Source of the DNA: CAYMUC01 sp964393535
Lineage (GTDB): Bacteria; Actinomycetota; Acidimicrobiia; Acidimicrobiales; Ilumatobacteraceae
Assembly (NCBI GenBank): GCA_964393535.1
Contig: CAYMUC010000058.1
Coordinates: 1-19,032 of the forward strand
Length of the DNA stretch: 19,032 nucleotides
Direction of reading: 5' to 3'
Shown: positions 1-6,106 of the stretch, one piece after another
Numbering within the stretch: the stretch's first letter is position 1
Layout of the letters: the number at the start of each line of letters is the position of its first letter
Notes under the pieces: generated by a model
Seen by the model: only the letters and a program-made list of their open reading frames with translations
Told to the model about the DNA's origin: nothing
Database searches by the model: none
Translations under genes and position numbers: made by a program

Positions 1-47
1 GCATCGACCATCTCCTCGAGGCGGCTAACATAGGCACGAAGGTCGTC
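1..47 (-). other. Open reading frame continuing past the PAC2 stop
   Basis: Reading the minus strand in the PAC2 frame beyond the TAG gives DDLRAYVSRLEEMVDA with no further stop up to the window edge. The YV..LEE..D pattern resembles the C-terminal tail I expect for actinobacterial PAC2 proteins, so this is probably the severed 3' end of that gene. No separate start codon with a ribosome site is visible. It could also be chance open sequence, since only 47 bases are seen. Confidence 0.55.
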
Positions 48-776
48 CTAGTATTCGATACGTGCGTCGATGCGCTGCTCGTACTCGGCGACCTCGTCAC
101 CCAGGGCTGCGGTGGGCGATGGTGTTCCGATGAGTTCGCAGGCCCGTTCCACGAGCGCCATGGTGGCCTTGGGTGAGGGTTCCTGCGAGGCGTACGCAGG
201 CACGGCGGCCCACAGTGATACCGCCGACAACCCTGCGCGCTGAACGGCGTCCTGCAACACACCCACGATGCCGGTGGGGCCTTCGTAGCGAGATCGCTGC
301 AGATCGAAACGGTCGATGAGCGATTGTTCGGTGGCGGTACCGATGACCTGCACCGGGCGCCGGTGCGGTACGTCGGCCAGCAGTGCTCCCAGGGTCACGA
401 ACATGGAGGCGTCGAGGTGCTCGGCGATCCCCAGCACCTGCTCGCAGAACAGGCGCCAACGAAGCGACGGTTCGGGACCCAGCATCAGCACCACGTCGGT
501 GCCAGGCGCCGAGACGGACCACAGCCCCACCGTGGGCCACACGATTTCACGGGTGCGGCCCCCCGCCAAGCGCACGTGAGGACGCACCGTGCCGAAGTCG
601 GTGAAGATCTCGGGGTCCAACTCGGCCAGTGGAGTGGCGCGCCACGCTTCTACCAGGTGGCGAATGGCCCGGGATGCGGCGTCACCGGCGTCGTTCCAAC
701 CGGTGAAGGCCGCCAGCACCACGGGTCGGCGCAGGCTGGGTTCGGCCAACCAACGCACATGTTCCAGCGAAGCCAT
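48..776 (-). CDS. PAC2 family protein, probably shortened by an in-frame amber codon
   Basis: This looks like a PAC2 (proteasome assembly chaperone-like) family protein as found in actinobacteria, where its function is not settled. The start of the mature frame contains the family-like stretch PVVLAAFTGWNDAGDAAS, followed by LMLGPEPSLRWRLF, a LGALLADVPHRRPVQVIGTA segment and GPTGIVGVLQDAVQRAGL. I chose the ATG at 774-776 because a TAACGT box lies 7 bases upstream and the longer in-frame extension would run into the divergent acetyltransferase. The product would be 242 residues. The gene ends at a TAG (48-50) just after RIDARIEY, inside what is normally a C-terminal helical tail, and the same frame stays open afterwards. 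The family call is fairly sure; whether the short product is functional is not. Confidence 0.8.
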   Translation of the reverse strand: MASLEHVRWLAEPSLRRPVVLAAFTGWNDAGDAASRAIRHLVEAWRATPLAELDPEIFTDFGTVRPHVRLAGGRTREIVWPTVGLWSVSAPGTDVVLMLGPEPSLRWRLFCEQVLGIAEHLDASMFVTLGALLADVPHRRPVQVIGTATEQSLIDRFDLQRSRYEGPTGIVGVLQDAVQRAGLSAVSLWAAVPAYASQEPSPKATMALVERACELIGTPSPTAALGDEVAEYEQRIDARIEY

Positions 777-783
777 CGACGTG

Positions 784-789
784 ACGTTA
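784..789 (-). promoter_or_regulatory. -10 box TAACGT for a leaderless PAC2 transcript
   Basis: On the minus strand TAACGT is followed by 7 bases and then the PAC2 ATG. This spacing puts the expected transcription start at or next to the A of ATG, the usual layout of leaderless actinobacterial mRNAs. A G-run immediately upstream could act as a weak ribosome site but is far from the start. No good -35 box is seen. Confidence 0.5.
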
Positions 790-840
790 CCCCCATCGGT
801 GGGCGGCCCGCTCCGCGAGCTCATGAGGTCCGCCGGACGG

Positions 841-868
841 CTGACCCTGGCTGGTGGCGCAGTAGCGT
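841..868 (+). promoter_or_regulatory. Promoter for a leaderless GNAT gene
   Basis: CTGACC (841-846), a 16-base spacer and TAGCGT (863-868) form a plausible -35/-10 pair. Seven bases later comes the GTG at 876, and no Shine-Dalgarno sequence precedes it, which fits a leaderless start. It lies back to back with the PAC2 promoter in the same 99-bp gap. Confidence 0.5.
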
Positions 869-875
869 CGCCATC

Positions 876-1325
876 GTGTCCAACGACGTCGTCATCGAGA
901 TCCTCGAGCGGGTGACGCCCCAAGTGGTGGAGGCCTTCGCCCGGCTGATCCCGCAGCTGTCATCGAGTTCGCCGCCGCCCACCTCCCAAGAACTGCAGGC
1001 CATGGTGGACGCCGAGGCCAACGATGTGCTGGTGGCGCTCGACACGGTCACGGGCGAGGTGCTCGGGTCGCTGACCCTGGTCACGTTCCGTATCCCCACC
1101 GGTATGCGCGCCTGGATCGAAGACGTGGTGGTGGATGACGCCGCCCGGGGACGTGGGGTGGGGGAGGCGCTGAACAGTTTCGCCCTCGACCTCGCCCGCT
1201 CGAGGGGCGCCAAGACCGTCGACCTCACCAGCCGTCCCACCCGCGAGGCGGCCAACAGGCTGTATCAGCGCATGGGCTTCGAGCTGCGCAACTCGAACCT
1301 GTACCGGTTCGACCTCGGGGACTGA
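876..1325 (+). CDS. GNAT family N-acetyltransferase
   Basis: This 149-residue protein is a GCN5-related N-acetyltransferase, which moves the acetyl group of acetyl-CoA to an amine; the substrate cannot be read from sequence. The acetyl-CoA-binding motif A is clear in IEDVVVDDAARGRGVGEAL (the R-x-x-G-x-G loop being RGRGVG), preceded by a strand LGSLTLVTF. The C-terminal motif B region reads REAANRLYQRMGFELRNSNL, with the typical A-x-x-L-Y-x-x-x-G-F. The GTG at 876 is chosen because it sits 7 bases after a TAGCGT box; the frame is open much further upstream, but that part is antisense to PAC2 and has no family similarity. It is divergently transcribed from PAC2. Confidence 0.87.
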   Translation: MSNDVVIEILERVTPQVVEAFARLIPQLSSSSPPPTSQELQAMVDAEANDVLVALDTVTGEVLGSLTLVTFRIPTGMRAWIEDVVVDDAARGRGVGEALNSFALDLARSRGAKTVDLTSRPTREAANRLYQRMGFELRNSNLYRFDLGD

Positions 1326-1344
1326 CCGCCCTGGTCGAAGCGTC

Positions 1345-1373
1345 CTGAACGAGCCATACACCGAAGGTAACCT
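1345..1373 (+). promoter_or_regulatory. Promoter of the mntA-hepT pair
   Basis: CTGAAC (1345-1350), an exact 17-base spacer and TAACCT (1368-1373) lie just before the ATG at 1380, with 6 bases between -10 box and start. No Shine-Dalgarno is visible, so a leaderless transcript is likely. This is one of the best -35/-10 pairs in the window. Confidence 0.6.
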
Positions 1374-1379
1374 CTCGCC

Positions 1380-1670
1380 ATGGGGACGCTCCGGGCGCTC
1401 GTCGAGGCCAAGCGAGACGACATCTGTGCCATCGTGCTGCGACACCGAGGCCGCTCTGTGGCGGTGTTCGGGTCCGTGGCGAGAGGTGACGAGTCCTCCA
1501 CGAGTGACATCGATTTTCTCGTCGAGTTCGAGCCGGGCAGTTCGCTCTTCGATCTCCTTCACATGAGCGACGAACTCGAGGCACTGCTCGGAGTCGATGT
1601 CGACGTCGTCTCTGTGGGTGGTCTGAAGAATCGGGACGATCACATCAGGCGCGAGGCCGTTCAGCTGTGA
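1380..1670 (+). CDS. mntA: MntA-like minimal nucleotidyltransferase antitoxin
   Basis: This 96-residue protein is a minimal nucleotidyltransferase of the MNT/DNA polymerase beta fold. The signature G31-S32, ten residues, then D43-x-D45 is intact (FGSVARGDESSTSDIDFLVE), and a third acidic residue lies near D75 (GVDVDVV). In studied MntA-HepT systems the enzyme modifies the HEPN toxin with AMP residues on a tyrosine and so neutralises it. The downstream HEPN gene overlaps it by 4 bases (GTGA), indicating coupled translation. By my hand count about 76% of its third codon positions are G/C, clearly lower than neighbours, suggesting acquisition from elsewhere. The catalytic residues look complete, so it is probably active. 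Confidence 0.88.
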   Translation: MGTLRALVEAKRDDICAIVLRHRGRSVAVFGSVARGDESSTSDIDFLVEFEPGSSLFDLLHMSDELEALLGVDVDVVSVGGLKNRDDHIRREAVQL

Positions 1671-2005
1671 GTCGGAGAGACGAAGACCGTGTCGCTGACA
1701 TCCTCGACGCAGCCAACGAGTTGGCACTCATCATCGGCATCGGCGTCGAGGCATTCGGCGAGAGCTTTCTTCATCAGCGTGCGGCTGAGCGACTGATCGA
1801 GATCATTGGCGAGGCGAGCACGGCGCTGACGGACCAGTTCAAGGCGGCTCGCCCTGGTGTCCCGTGGCGTGATGTCGGTGCGTTGCGAATCCTCCTCGCT
1901 CACCACTACCACCGTGTCGATCTCGATCAGATCTGGCAGATTGCAAGCGTGGCGGTGCCTGAACTCGCTCGTCGCCTGAGTGATGCCGGGGAGAGCCACA
2001 CCTGA
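1667..2005 (+). CDS. hepT: HepT-like HEPN ribonuclease toxin
   Basis: This is a 112-residue all-helical HEPN protein of the HepT (DUF86) type. The catalytic R-X4-H motif and the target tyrosine are present as R74, H79 and Y81 (RILLAHHY). In characterised pairs this motif cuts RNA (tRNA in the Shewanella system), and the tyrosine is AMPylated by MntA. The start is a GTG overlapping the mntA stop as GTGA. An EIIGEA segment before the motif is also typical. My hand count gives about 70% G/C at third positions, against about 91% in the first half of the DUF4188 gene nearby, which supports a mobile origin. The pair sits alone between host-type genes with no integrase visible. Confidence 0.88.
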   Translation: MSRRDEDRVADILDAANELALIIGIGVEAFGESFLHQRAAERLIEIIGEASTALTDQFKAARPGVPWRDVGALRILLAHHYHRVDLDQIWQIASVAVPELARRLSDAGESHT

Positions 2006-2034
2006 GAGCTGCTGACGAGTCCCTTTTGGTGACC

Positions 2035-2655
2035 TCACGACACGGTGAGTGCGCGATCCACGCCGTCCAGCACCGCCGTCATGGCCTGGCCGAGTGCCAG
2101 GGGTTCGGGAAGTGCGGTCCTCACCAGCACCGAGGCCAAGCCGTGGACGGCTGACCAGGCGATCCAGGGTGCGTCCGCCCGCCGCTTCGCCGGCATGGCT
2201 CCACTGGCCACGAGGTCGTCGAGGAGATCGTTGAGGACCTGCCATGCGTCGGGTTCGTCGGGGCGAGGCGGCGACACCGGACAGGGCCTGAAGGCCGTCT
2301 CGAACAAGCGGGGTTGTTCGAAGGCGAACCGGACGTAGGCCTCACCCACGGATCGCAGTCGCTTGCGGGCGCGCTGGGTCGAGGTGCGGGTTCGGGGTGC
2401 TGAGTCCCGAGCCAACTCCAGAGTGCGGGCCAACTGTTCCCGGGCGCGTTGAGACACCTCGGCCCGCAGGTGGTCCAGGCTGGGGTAGTGGCGGTACGCG
2501 GCCGTGGGCGACACGCCGAGCCGGGTCGCCAGATCTCTCAGCGACAGGGCATCGGGTCCCCACTGGGCAGTCACACTCAATGCCTGGGCGACCAAGGCCT
2601 CGGCGAGATCACCGTGATGGTACGAGCGGCGTGACGTCGGCACCATGGCCCTCAT
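2035..2655 (-). CDS. TetR family transcriptional regulator
   Basis: This is a TetR-type repressor of about 206 residues. The N-terminal DNA-binding domain begins with SRRSYHHGDLAEALV and contains the helix-turn-helix LSLRDLATRLGVSPTAAYRHY, with the typical YRHYPSLDHL ending. The HHGDL opening and C-terminal helices (RLFETAFRP, WIAWSAVHGLASVLV) fit the TetR subgroup with a WHG-type C-terminal domain. The start may be the ATG at 2655 or the one at 2646; neither has a well-spaced ribosome site, and I chose the outer. It diverges from the DUF4188 gene across a palindromic intergenic region, so it probably represses both itself and that gene. The ligand is unknown, though this subgroup often senses hydrophobic compounds. 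Confidence 0.88.
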   Translation of the reverse strand: MRAMVPTSRRSYHHGDLAEALVAQALSVTAQWGPDALSLRDLATRLGVSPTAAYRHYPSLDHLRAEVSQRAREQLARTLELARDSAPRTRTSTQRARKRLRSVGEAYVRFAFEQPRLFETAFRPCPVSPPRPDEPDAWQVLNDLLDDLVASGAMPAKRRADAPWIAWSAVHGLASVLVRTALPEPLALGQAMTAVLDGVDRALTVS

Positions 2656-2700
2656 GTTGACAGAGTGCACATTGACCAGCAGAATGTGAACAGCGTCAAC
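2656..2700. promoter_or_regulatory. Palindromic operator region between tetR and the DUF4188 gene
   Basis: An inverted repeat with 18-base arms (2656-2673 and 2683-2700) and a 9-base spacer fills nearly the whole intergenic gap. The outer six bases GTTGAC/GTCAAC and the inner six CACATT/AATGTG match perfectly; 14 of 18 positions match overall. It covers the promoter elements of both genes, so bound TetR dimers could switch off both directions. Confidence 0.7.
2657..2685 (+). promoter_or_regulatory. Promoter of the DUF4188 gene, inside the operator
   Basis: TTGACA (2657-2662), a 17-base spacer and CAGAAT (2680-2685) form a near-consensus promoter. A ribosome site GAGGGGG (2706-2712) follows before the ATG at 2717. 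The -35 box lies in the outer left arm of the palindrome. A weaker minus-strand counterpart, TTGACG with 17 bases to GTCAAT (2671-2699), could drive tetR. Confidence 0.6.
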
Positions 2701-2716
2701 ATGGCGAGGGGGCCAC

Positions 2717-3229
2717 ATGACCAAGGTGCTCGAGGGCCGGTACCGGCCGGAACTGGAGGCCGGCAGCGAGCCGGTGCTGTTCCTGGTGGGCATGCGCATC
2801 AACCATCTGCTGCGACCGTGGACCTGGGTGCCCGTCGTGCGGGCCATGACCGGCATGATCACCGAACTCATGCGCAACCGTGAGTTGGGTCTCCTGGCGG
2901 CGCCCCGCACGTTCGTATCGGGCCGGGTCATCCAGGTGCAGCAGTACTGGGCCAGCTTCGAACACCTCGAGCGTTACGCGCGCGGTGCCGAGCAACGGCA
3001 TCTGCCCGCCTGGCGCCGGTTCAACCAGAAGGTCAACAACTCGGGCGCTGTGGGCATCTTCCACGAGACGTACCGCATCCGTCCCGGAGGGTGGGAAGCC
3101 ATCTACGGCAACATGCCAGCGTTCGGGTTGGCCGGTGCCACACAGGCGGTGCCGGTGTCCCGTGGTCAGTCGGCGGCTCAGCGCATCGGCGACCGCACCG
3201 ACGACACCCAGCCCGTCGAGGGCTACTGA
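2717..3229 (+). CDS. DUF4188 / monooxygenase af470-like family protein
   Basis: This 170-residue protein matches the family formerly called DUF4188, now named after the fungal af470 monooxygenase. Recognisable blocks are FLVGMRINHLLRPWTWVPV, MTELMRNRELGLLAAPRTF (approximately), IQVQQYWASFEHLERYARG and GAVGIFHETYRIRPGGWEAI, ending in YGNMPAFGLAGAT. The bacterial members have no firmly assigned reaction, so oxidation of a small hydrophobic compound is only a guess. The ATG at 2717 is preceded by a strong GAGGGGG site. Expression is probably controlled by the divergent TetR through the shared palindrome, a common arrangement for detoxification genes. The C-terminal 30 residues are polar and probably disordered. 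Confidence 0.78.
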   Translation: MTKVLEGRYRPELEAGSEPVLFLVGMRINHLLRPWTWVPVVRAMTGMITELMRNRELGLLAAPRTFVSGRVIQVQQYWASFEHLERYARGAEQRHLPAWRRFNQKVNNSGAVGIFHETYRIRPGGWEAIYGNMPAFGLAGATQAVPVSRGQSAAQRIGDRTDDTQPVEGY

Positions 3230-3260
3230 GCAACGTGGAGGTTCCCGCTCGGCGGTGGCC

Positions 3261-3266
3261 TACGCT
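3261..3266 (+). promoter_or_regulatory. -10 box TACGCT for a leaderless SRPBCC transcript
   Basis: TACGCT ends 6 bases before the GTG at 3273, with no ribosome site between. This gives the SRPBCC gene its own start site even though it follows the DUF4188 gene by only 43 bases. No convincing -35 box is seen. Confidence 0.45.
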
Positions 3267-3272
3267 CAACGC

Positions 3273-3683
3273 GTGGCAAAAGTCGAGTTCACCGTAGAGG
3301 CAATGGTGCCGTTGCCGGCCAACGAGGCCTATCGCCTCATGTGCGACTGGGACGACCACGCCCGGTGGGTGCCCTTCACCAGGGTCACCACCCACAGTCC
3401 CGACCGGTTCACCGCCTGGACCGGAATCGGCCCCCTGCAGTTAGAAGACAACATGACCGTGGTCGAGCGTGATGATGAGCGTCGCTACGTGAAAGTGCGC
3501 AAGACCGGTCCCCGTCTTCTGGGCGAGGCAGCGTTCACCATCGTTCCCTTCGGTGTCCGACGCAGTCAGGTGCAGTGGGTCGAGTCCGTCGAGGTACCGC
3601 GACTCCCGCGTCTTCTGGCCCCCGTCGCCAGGGTCATGGGGCGTTTGGGCTTTCGCACCGCCTTGCGGCGCTTCGCCCGCTAG
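3273..3683 (+). CDS. SRPBCC family (polyketide cyclase/START-like) protein
   Basis: This 136-residue protein has the helix-grip SRPBCC pattern. It opens with the strand KVEFTVEAMVPLPANEAYRLMCDWDDHARWVPF, in which an early helix carries the family-typical W-x-x-W-like spacing, and continues with strands FTAWTGIGPLQLEDNMTVVE and QVQWVESVEVPRLPRLLAPV leading into a C-terminal helix. Such folds bind hydrophobic ligands in a deep cavity; none is predicted here. The GTG at 3273 was chosen for its TACGCT box 6 bases upstream and because it begins exactly before the first strand. The MMPL transporter begins 27 bases downstream, so the two may be cotranscribed and could share a lipid-like substrate, which is inference. 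Confidence 0.8.
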   Translation: MAKVEFTVEAMVPLPANEAYRLMCDWDDHARWVPFTRVTTHSPDRFTAWTGIGPLQLEDNMTVVERDDERRYVKVRKTGPRLLGEAAFTIVPFGVRRSQVQWVESVEVPRLPRLLAPVARVMGRLGFRTALRRFAR

Positions 3684-3710
3684 TTCGTCACGAGAGGATT
3701 CCCACCCCCC

Positions 3711-6053
3711 ATGTACAGGTCACTTGCTCGCTGGACGTTCCAGCACGCGCGCACCGTCATCATCGCCTGGTTGGTGGCACTCGTCGGTGTGAACGCACTC
3801 GGCGGCGCCATCGGAGCGGCCTTCGACAGCGAGTTCTCCACCCCTACCTCCGAGTCGAGTAGGGGATTCGACGTGGTGAAGGAGCATTTCCCTGGGGCGG
3901 GCAGTGCCTTTGGCGGGTCCATCGTGTTCGCCAGCGAGCAGGGGGTGGACCGCCCTGAGATCCGTGAGGCCGTGGCCGAACTGCTGGCCGAGGTGGACCA
4001 GATCGAGAACGTCGCCGTGGTCAGCCCCTTCGACATGTTCGGCGCCAACCAGATCTCGGCCGACGGCACGGTTGCGTTCGCTCAGGTGAACCTCGAGGTG
4101 GCGGTGGACCAGACGGCCACGGCCGAGATGGGCAAGGAGATCCGGGCCCTCATGCCGCAAGTCGACGGGGTCACCTTCGAACTGGGCGGCGCGGTGTTCG
4201 GCGAGTTCGAGGCACCGAAGTCCGAGTTGATCGGCCTTGCTTTCGCCATCGTCATTCTCATCTTCGCCTTCGGCTCGGTGCTGGCCATGGGCCTCCCCGT
4301 CGGTGTGGCACTGGCCGGCGTGGGCACGGGTGGTCTCGGCGTGGTGACCCTGCTGTCGAACGGCGTGTCCATCCCCGAATTCGCGCCCCTCATCGGCATC
4401 ATGATCGGCCTCGGCGTGGGCATCGACTACGCGCTGTTCATCGTCACTCGCTACCGAGAACTCACCCGCTACGGCGCCACGCCACTGGAAGCCACCATGG
4501 GAGCGCTCGACACTGCCGGCCGCGCCGTGGTGTTCGCTGGTCTCACCGTGGTGGTGTCGCTGTTGGGCATGTTGCTCATCGGCCTCGAGTTCGTGGCCGG
4601 TATGGGTATCGCAGCGGCGACCACGGTGGCCGTGACGCTGCTGGCGTCCATCACCCTGCTGCCGGCGGTGCTGGGGGTGGCTCACGGTCGTATCGAGGTC
4701 ACCCGTTGGCGTGGTCTCATCACGGCCGGCTTCGTGGCGCTGGCGTTGCTGGGTGTGGGCCTCGAGTTGAACCCACTGGCGGCTTTCGGGGGCATCATGG
4801 CGGTGGTCACCCTGGTGGCCAGCCTGGCCCTGAAGCCCCTGCGCCGGGTGGTGCCGCCTCGCCAGGAGCGCTTACTACGCGAGACGCTGGCCTACCGGTG
4901 GAGCCGCCTCATCCAGGCCCGCCCCTGGACTTTCCTGTTGGTGGGCGGCGGTGCGCTGGCCCTCATGATGCTGCCCGTGTTCAGCCTGCGGCTCGGCTTC
5001 TCCGATGAGGGCAACCTGTCGCCCGACACCTCGGCACGAAAGGCCTACGACCTCATCTCTGAAGGGTTCGGTCCTGGCTACAACGGTCCACTCCTGGTGG
5101 CGGTGGAGGTCGAGAGCCCCAGCGACCTGGCCGCAGTGCAGGCCATGGGGGCCGCCTTGGCCGCCGATCCCGGCATCGCCCAGGTGGCGCAGGCGTTCCC
5201 CAGCAATCTGGAGAATCCGGCGCAGTCGGAGGCCGTCCTCATCCAGGTCATCCCCACCAGTTCGCCTCAGGACGAAGAGACCGAGCAGACCGTTCAGCGA
5301 CTGCGCGACGACGTGATCCCCACGGCACTGGCGGGCACCACGGCCACGGCGTACGTCACAGGTGCGGTACCGGCCAACATCGACTTCACCGATTACCTCT
5401 CGGGTCGCATCCTGGTGTTCTTCGGTGCCGTGCTGGGCGTGTCGTTCCTGCTCCTGGCCATGGTGTTCCGCTCCATCCTCGTGCCCTTGAAGGCCGTATT
5501 CATGAACGTGGCGTCCATCGCCGCCGCCTATGGCGTGGCCGTCGCCATCTTCCAGTGGGGGTGGCTGTCGGGGGTGTTCGGCGTGGAACCCGCACCCATC
5601 GAACCGTTCGTGCCCATGATGCTGTTCGCCATCGTGTTCGGCCTGTCCATGGACTACGAGGTGTTCCTGCTGTCGCGCGTCCGAGAGGAGTTCGACCGCA
5701 CCGGTGACGCCGCCAACTCGGTGGCCGATGGCCTCGCCGCCACCGCCCGCGTCATCTCGGCGGCCGCCGCCATCATGGTGGTGGTGTTCGGTGCGTTCCT
5801 GTTGGAGGACGACCGCATCGTGAAGTTGTTCGGCGTGGGCCTCGCCGTTGCCGTGCTGCTGGACGCCACTCTGGTTCGAATGTTGCTGGTGCCCGCCACC
5901 ATGGAGCTTCTGGGTGACAAGAACTGGTGGATCCCGAAGTGGCTCGACCGTGTGCTGCCGAAGTTGAACGTGGAAGGTCCGGCGGTGCTGACGCACCACG
6001 ATGTCGTCCCCGACCGTCCCGTCGACGACCGCGACATGCAGCCCGCCGGTTGA
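3711..6053 (+). CDS. MMPL family RND transporter
   Basis: This 780-residue inner-membrane protein is an RND-type exporter of the MMPL family, which moves lipids or hydrophobic molecules using the proton gradient. It has two repeated halves, each with one membrane helix, an extracellular loop of about 130-140 residues, then five more helices. Halves begin near residues 10 and 400. The proton-relay Asp-Tyr pairs known from MmpL3 are visible as D239-Y240 (GVGIDYALFIVTRYREL) and D648-Y649 (GLSMDYEVFLLSRVREE). No long cytoplasmic C-terminal domain is present; only about 50 residues follow the last helix, so it is a short-form MMPL. A GAGAGG site (3692-3697) lies 13 bases before the ATG, rather far. 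It sits just after the SRPBCC gene. The substrate is unknown. Confidence 0.93.
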   Translation: MYRSLARWTFQHARTVIIAWLVALVGVNALGGAIGAAFDSEFSTPTSESSRGFDVVKEHFPGAGSAFGGSIVFASEQGVDRPEIREAVAELLAEVDQIENVAVVSPFDMFGANQISADGTVAFAQVNLEVAVDQTATAEMGKEIRALMPQVDGVTFELGGAVFGEFEAPKSELIGLAFAIVILIFAFGSVLAMGLPVGVALAGVGTGGLGVVTLLSNGVSIPEFAPLIGIMIGLGVGIDYALFIVTRYRELTRYGATPLEATMGALDTAGRAVVFAGLTVVVSLLGMLLIGLEFVAGMGIAAATTVAVTLLASITLLPAVLGVAHGRIEVTRWRGLITAGFVALALLGVGLELNPLAAFGGIMAVVTLVASLALKPLRRVVPPRQERLLRETLAYRWSRLIQARPWTFLLVGGGALALMMLPVFSLRLGFSDEGNLSPDTSARKAYDLISEGFGPGYNGPLLVAVEVESPSDLAAVQAMGAALAADPGIAQVAQAFPSNLENPAQSEAVLIQVIPTSSPQDEETEQTVQRLRDDVIPTALAGTTATAYVTGAVPANIDFTDYLSGRILVFFGAVLGVSFLLLAMVFRSILVPLKAVFMNVASIAAAYGVAVAIFQWGWLSGVFGVEPAPIEPFVPMMLFAIVFGLSMDYEVFLLSRVREEFDRTGDAANSVADGLAATARVISAAAAIMVVVFGAFLLEDDRIVKLFGVGLAVAVLLDATLVRMLLVPATMELLGDKNWWIPKWLDRVLPKLNVEGPAVLTHHDVVPDRPVDDRDMQPAG

Positions 6054-6106
6054 CCGGACCTTCGGCCCTGTCGGCCGATGAACCCCGAGGTGAACACTCC
6101 GATTCC

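Noticed and set aside
324..875. Long open plus-strand frame running into the GNAT gene, which would add about 184 residues to its N-terminus
   Set aside because: It is antisense to the PAC2 gene, has the skewed composition of a shadow frame, and the GTG at 876 has its own -10 box.
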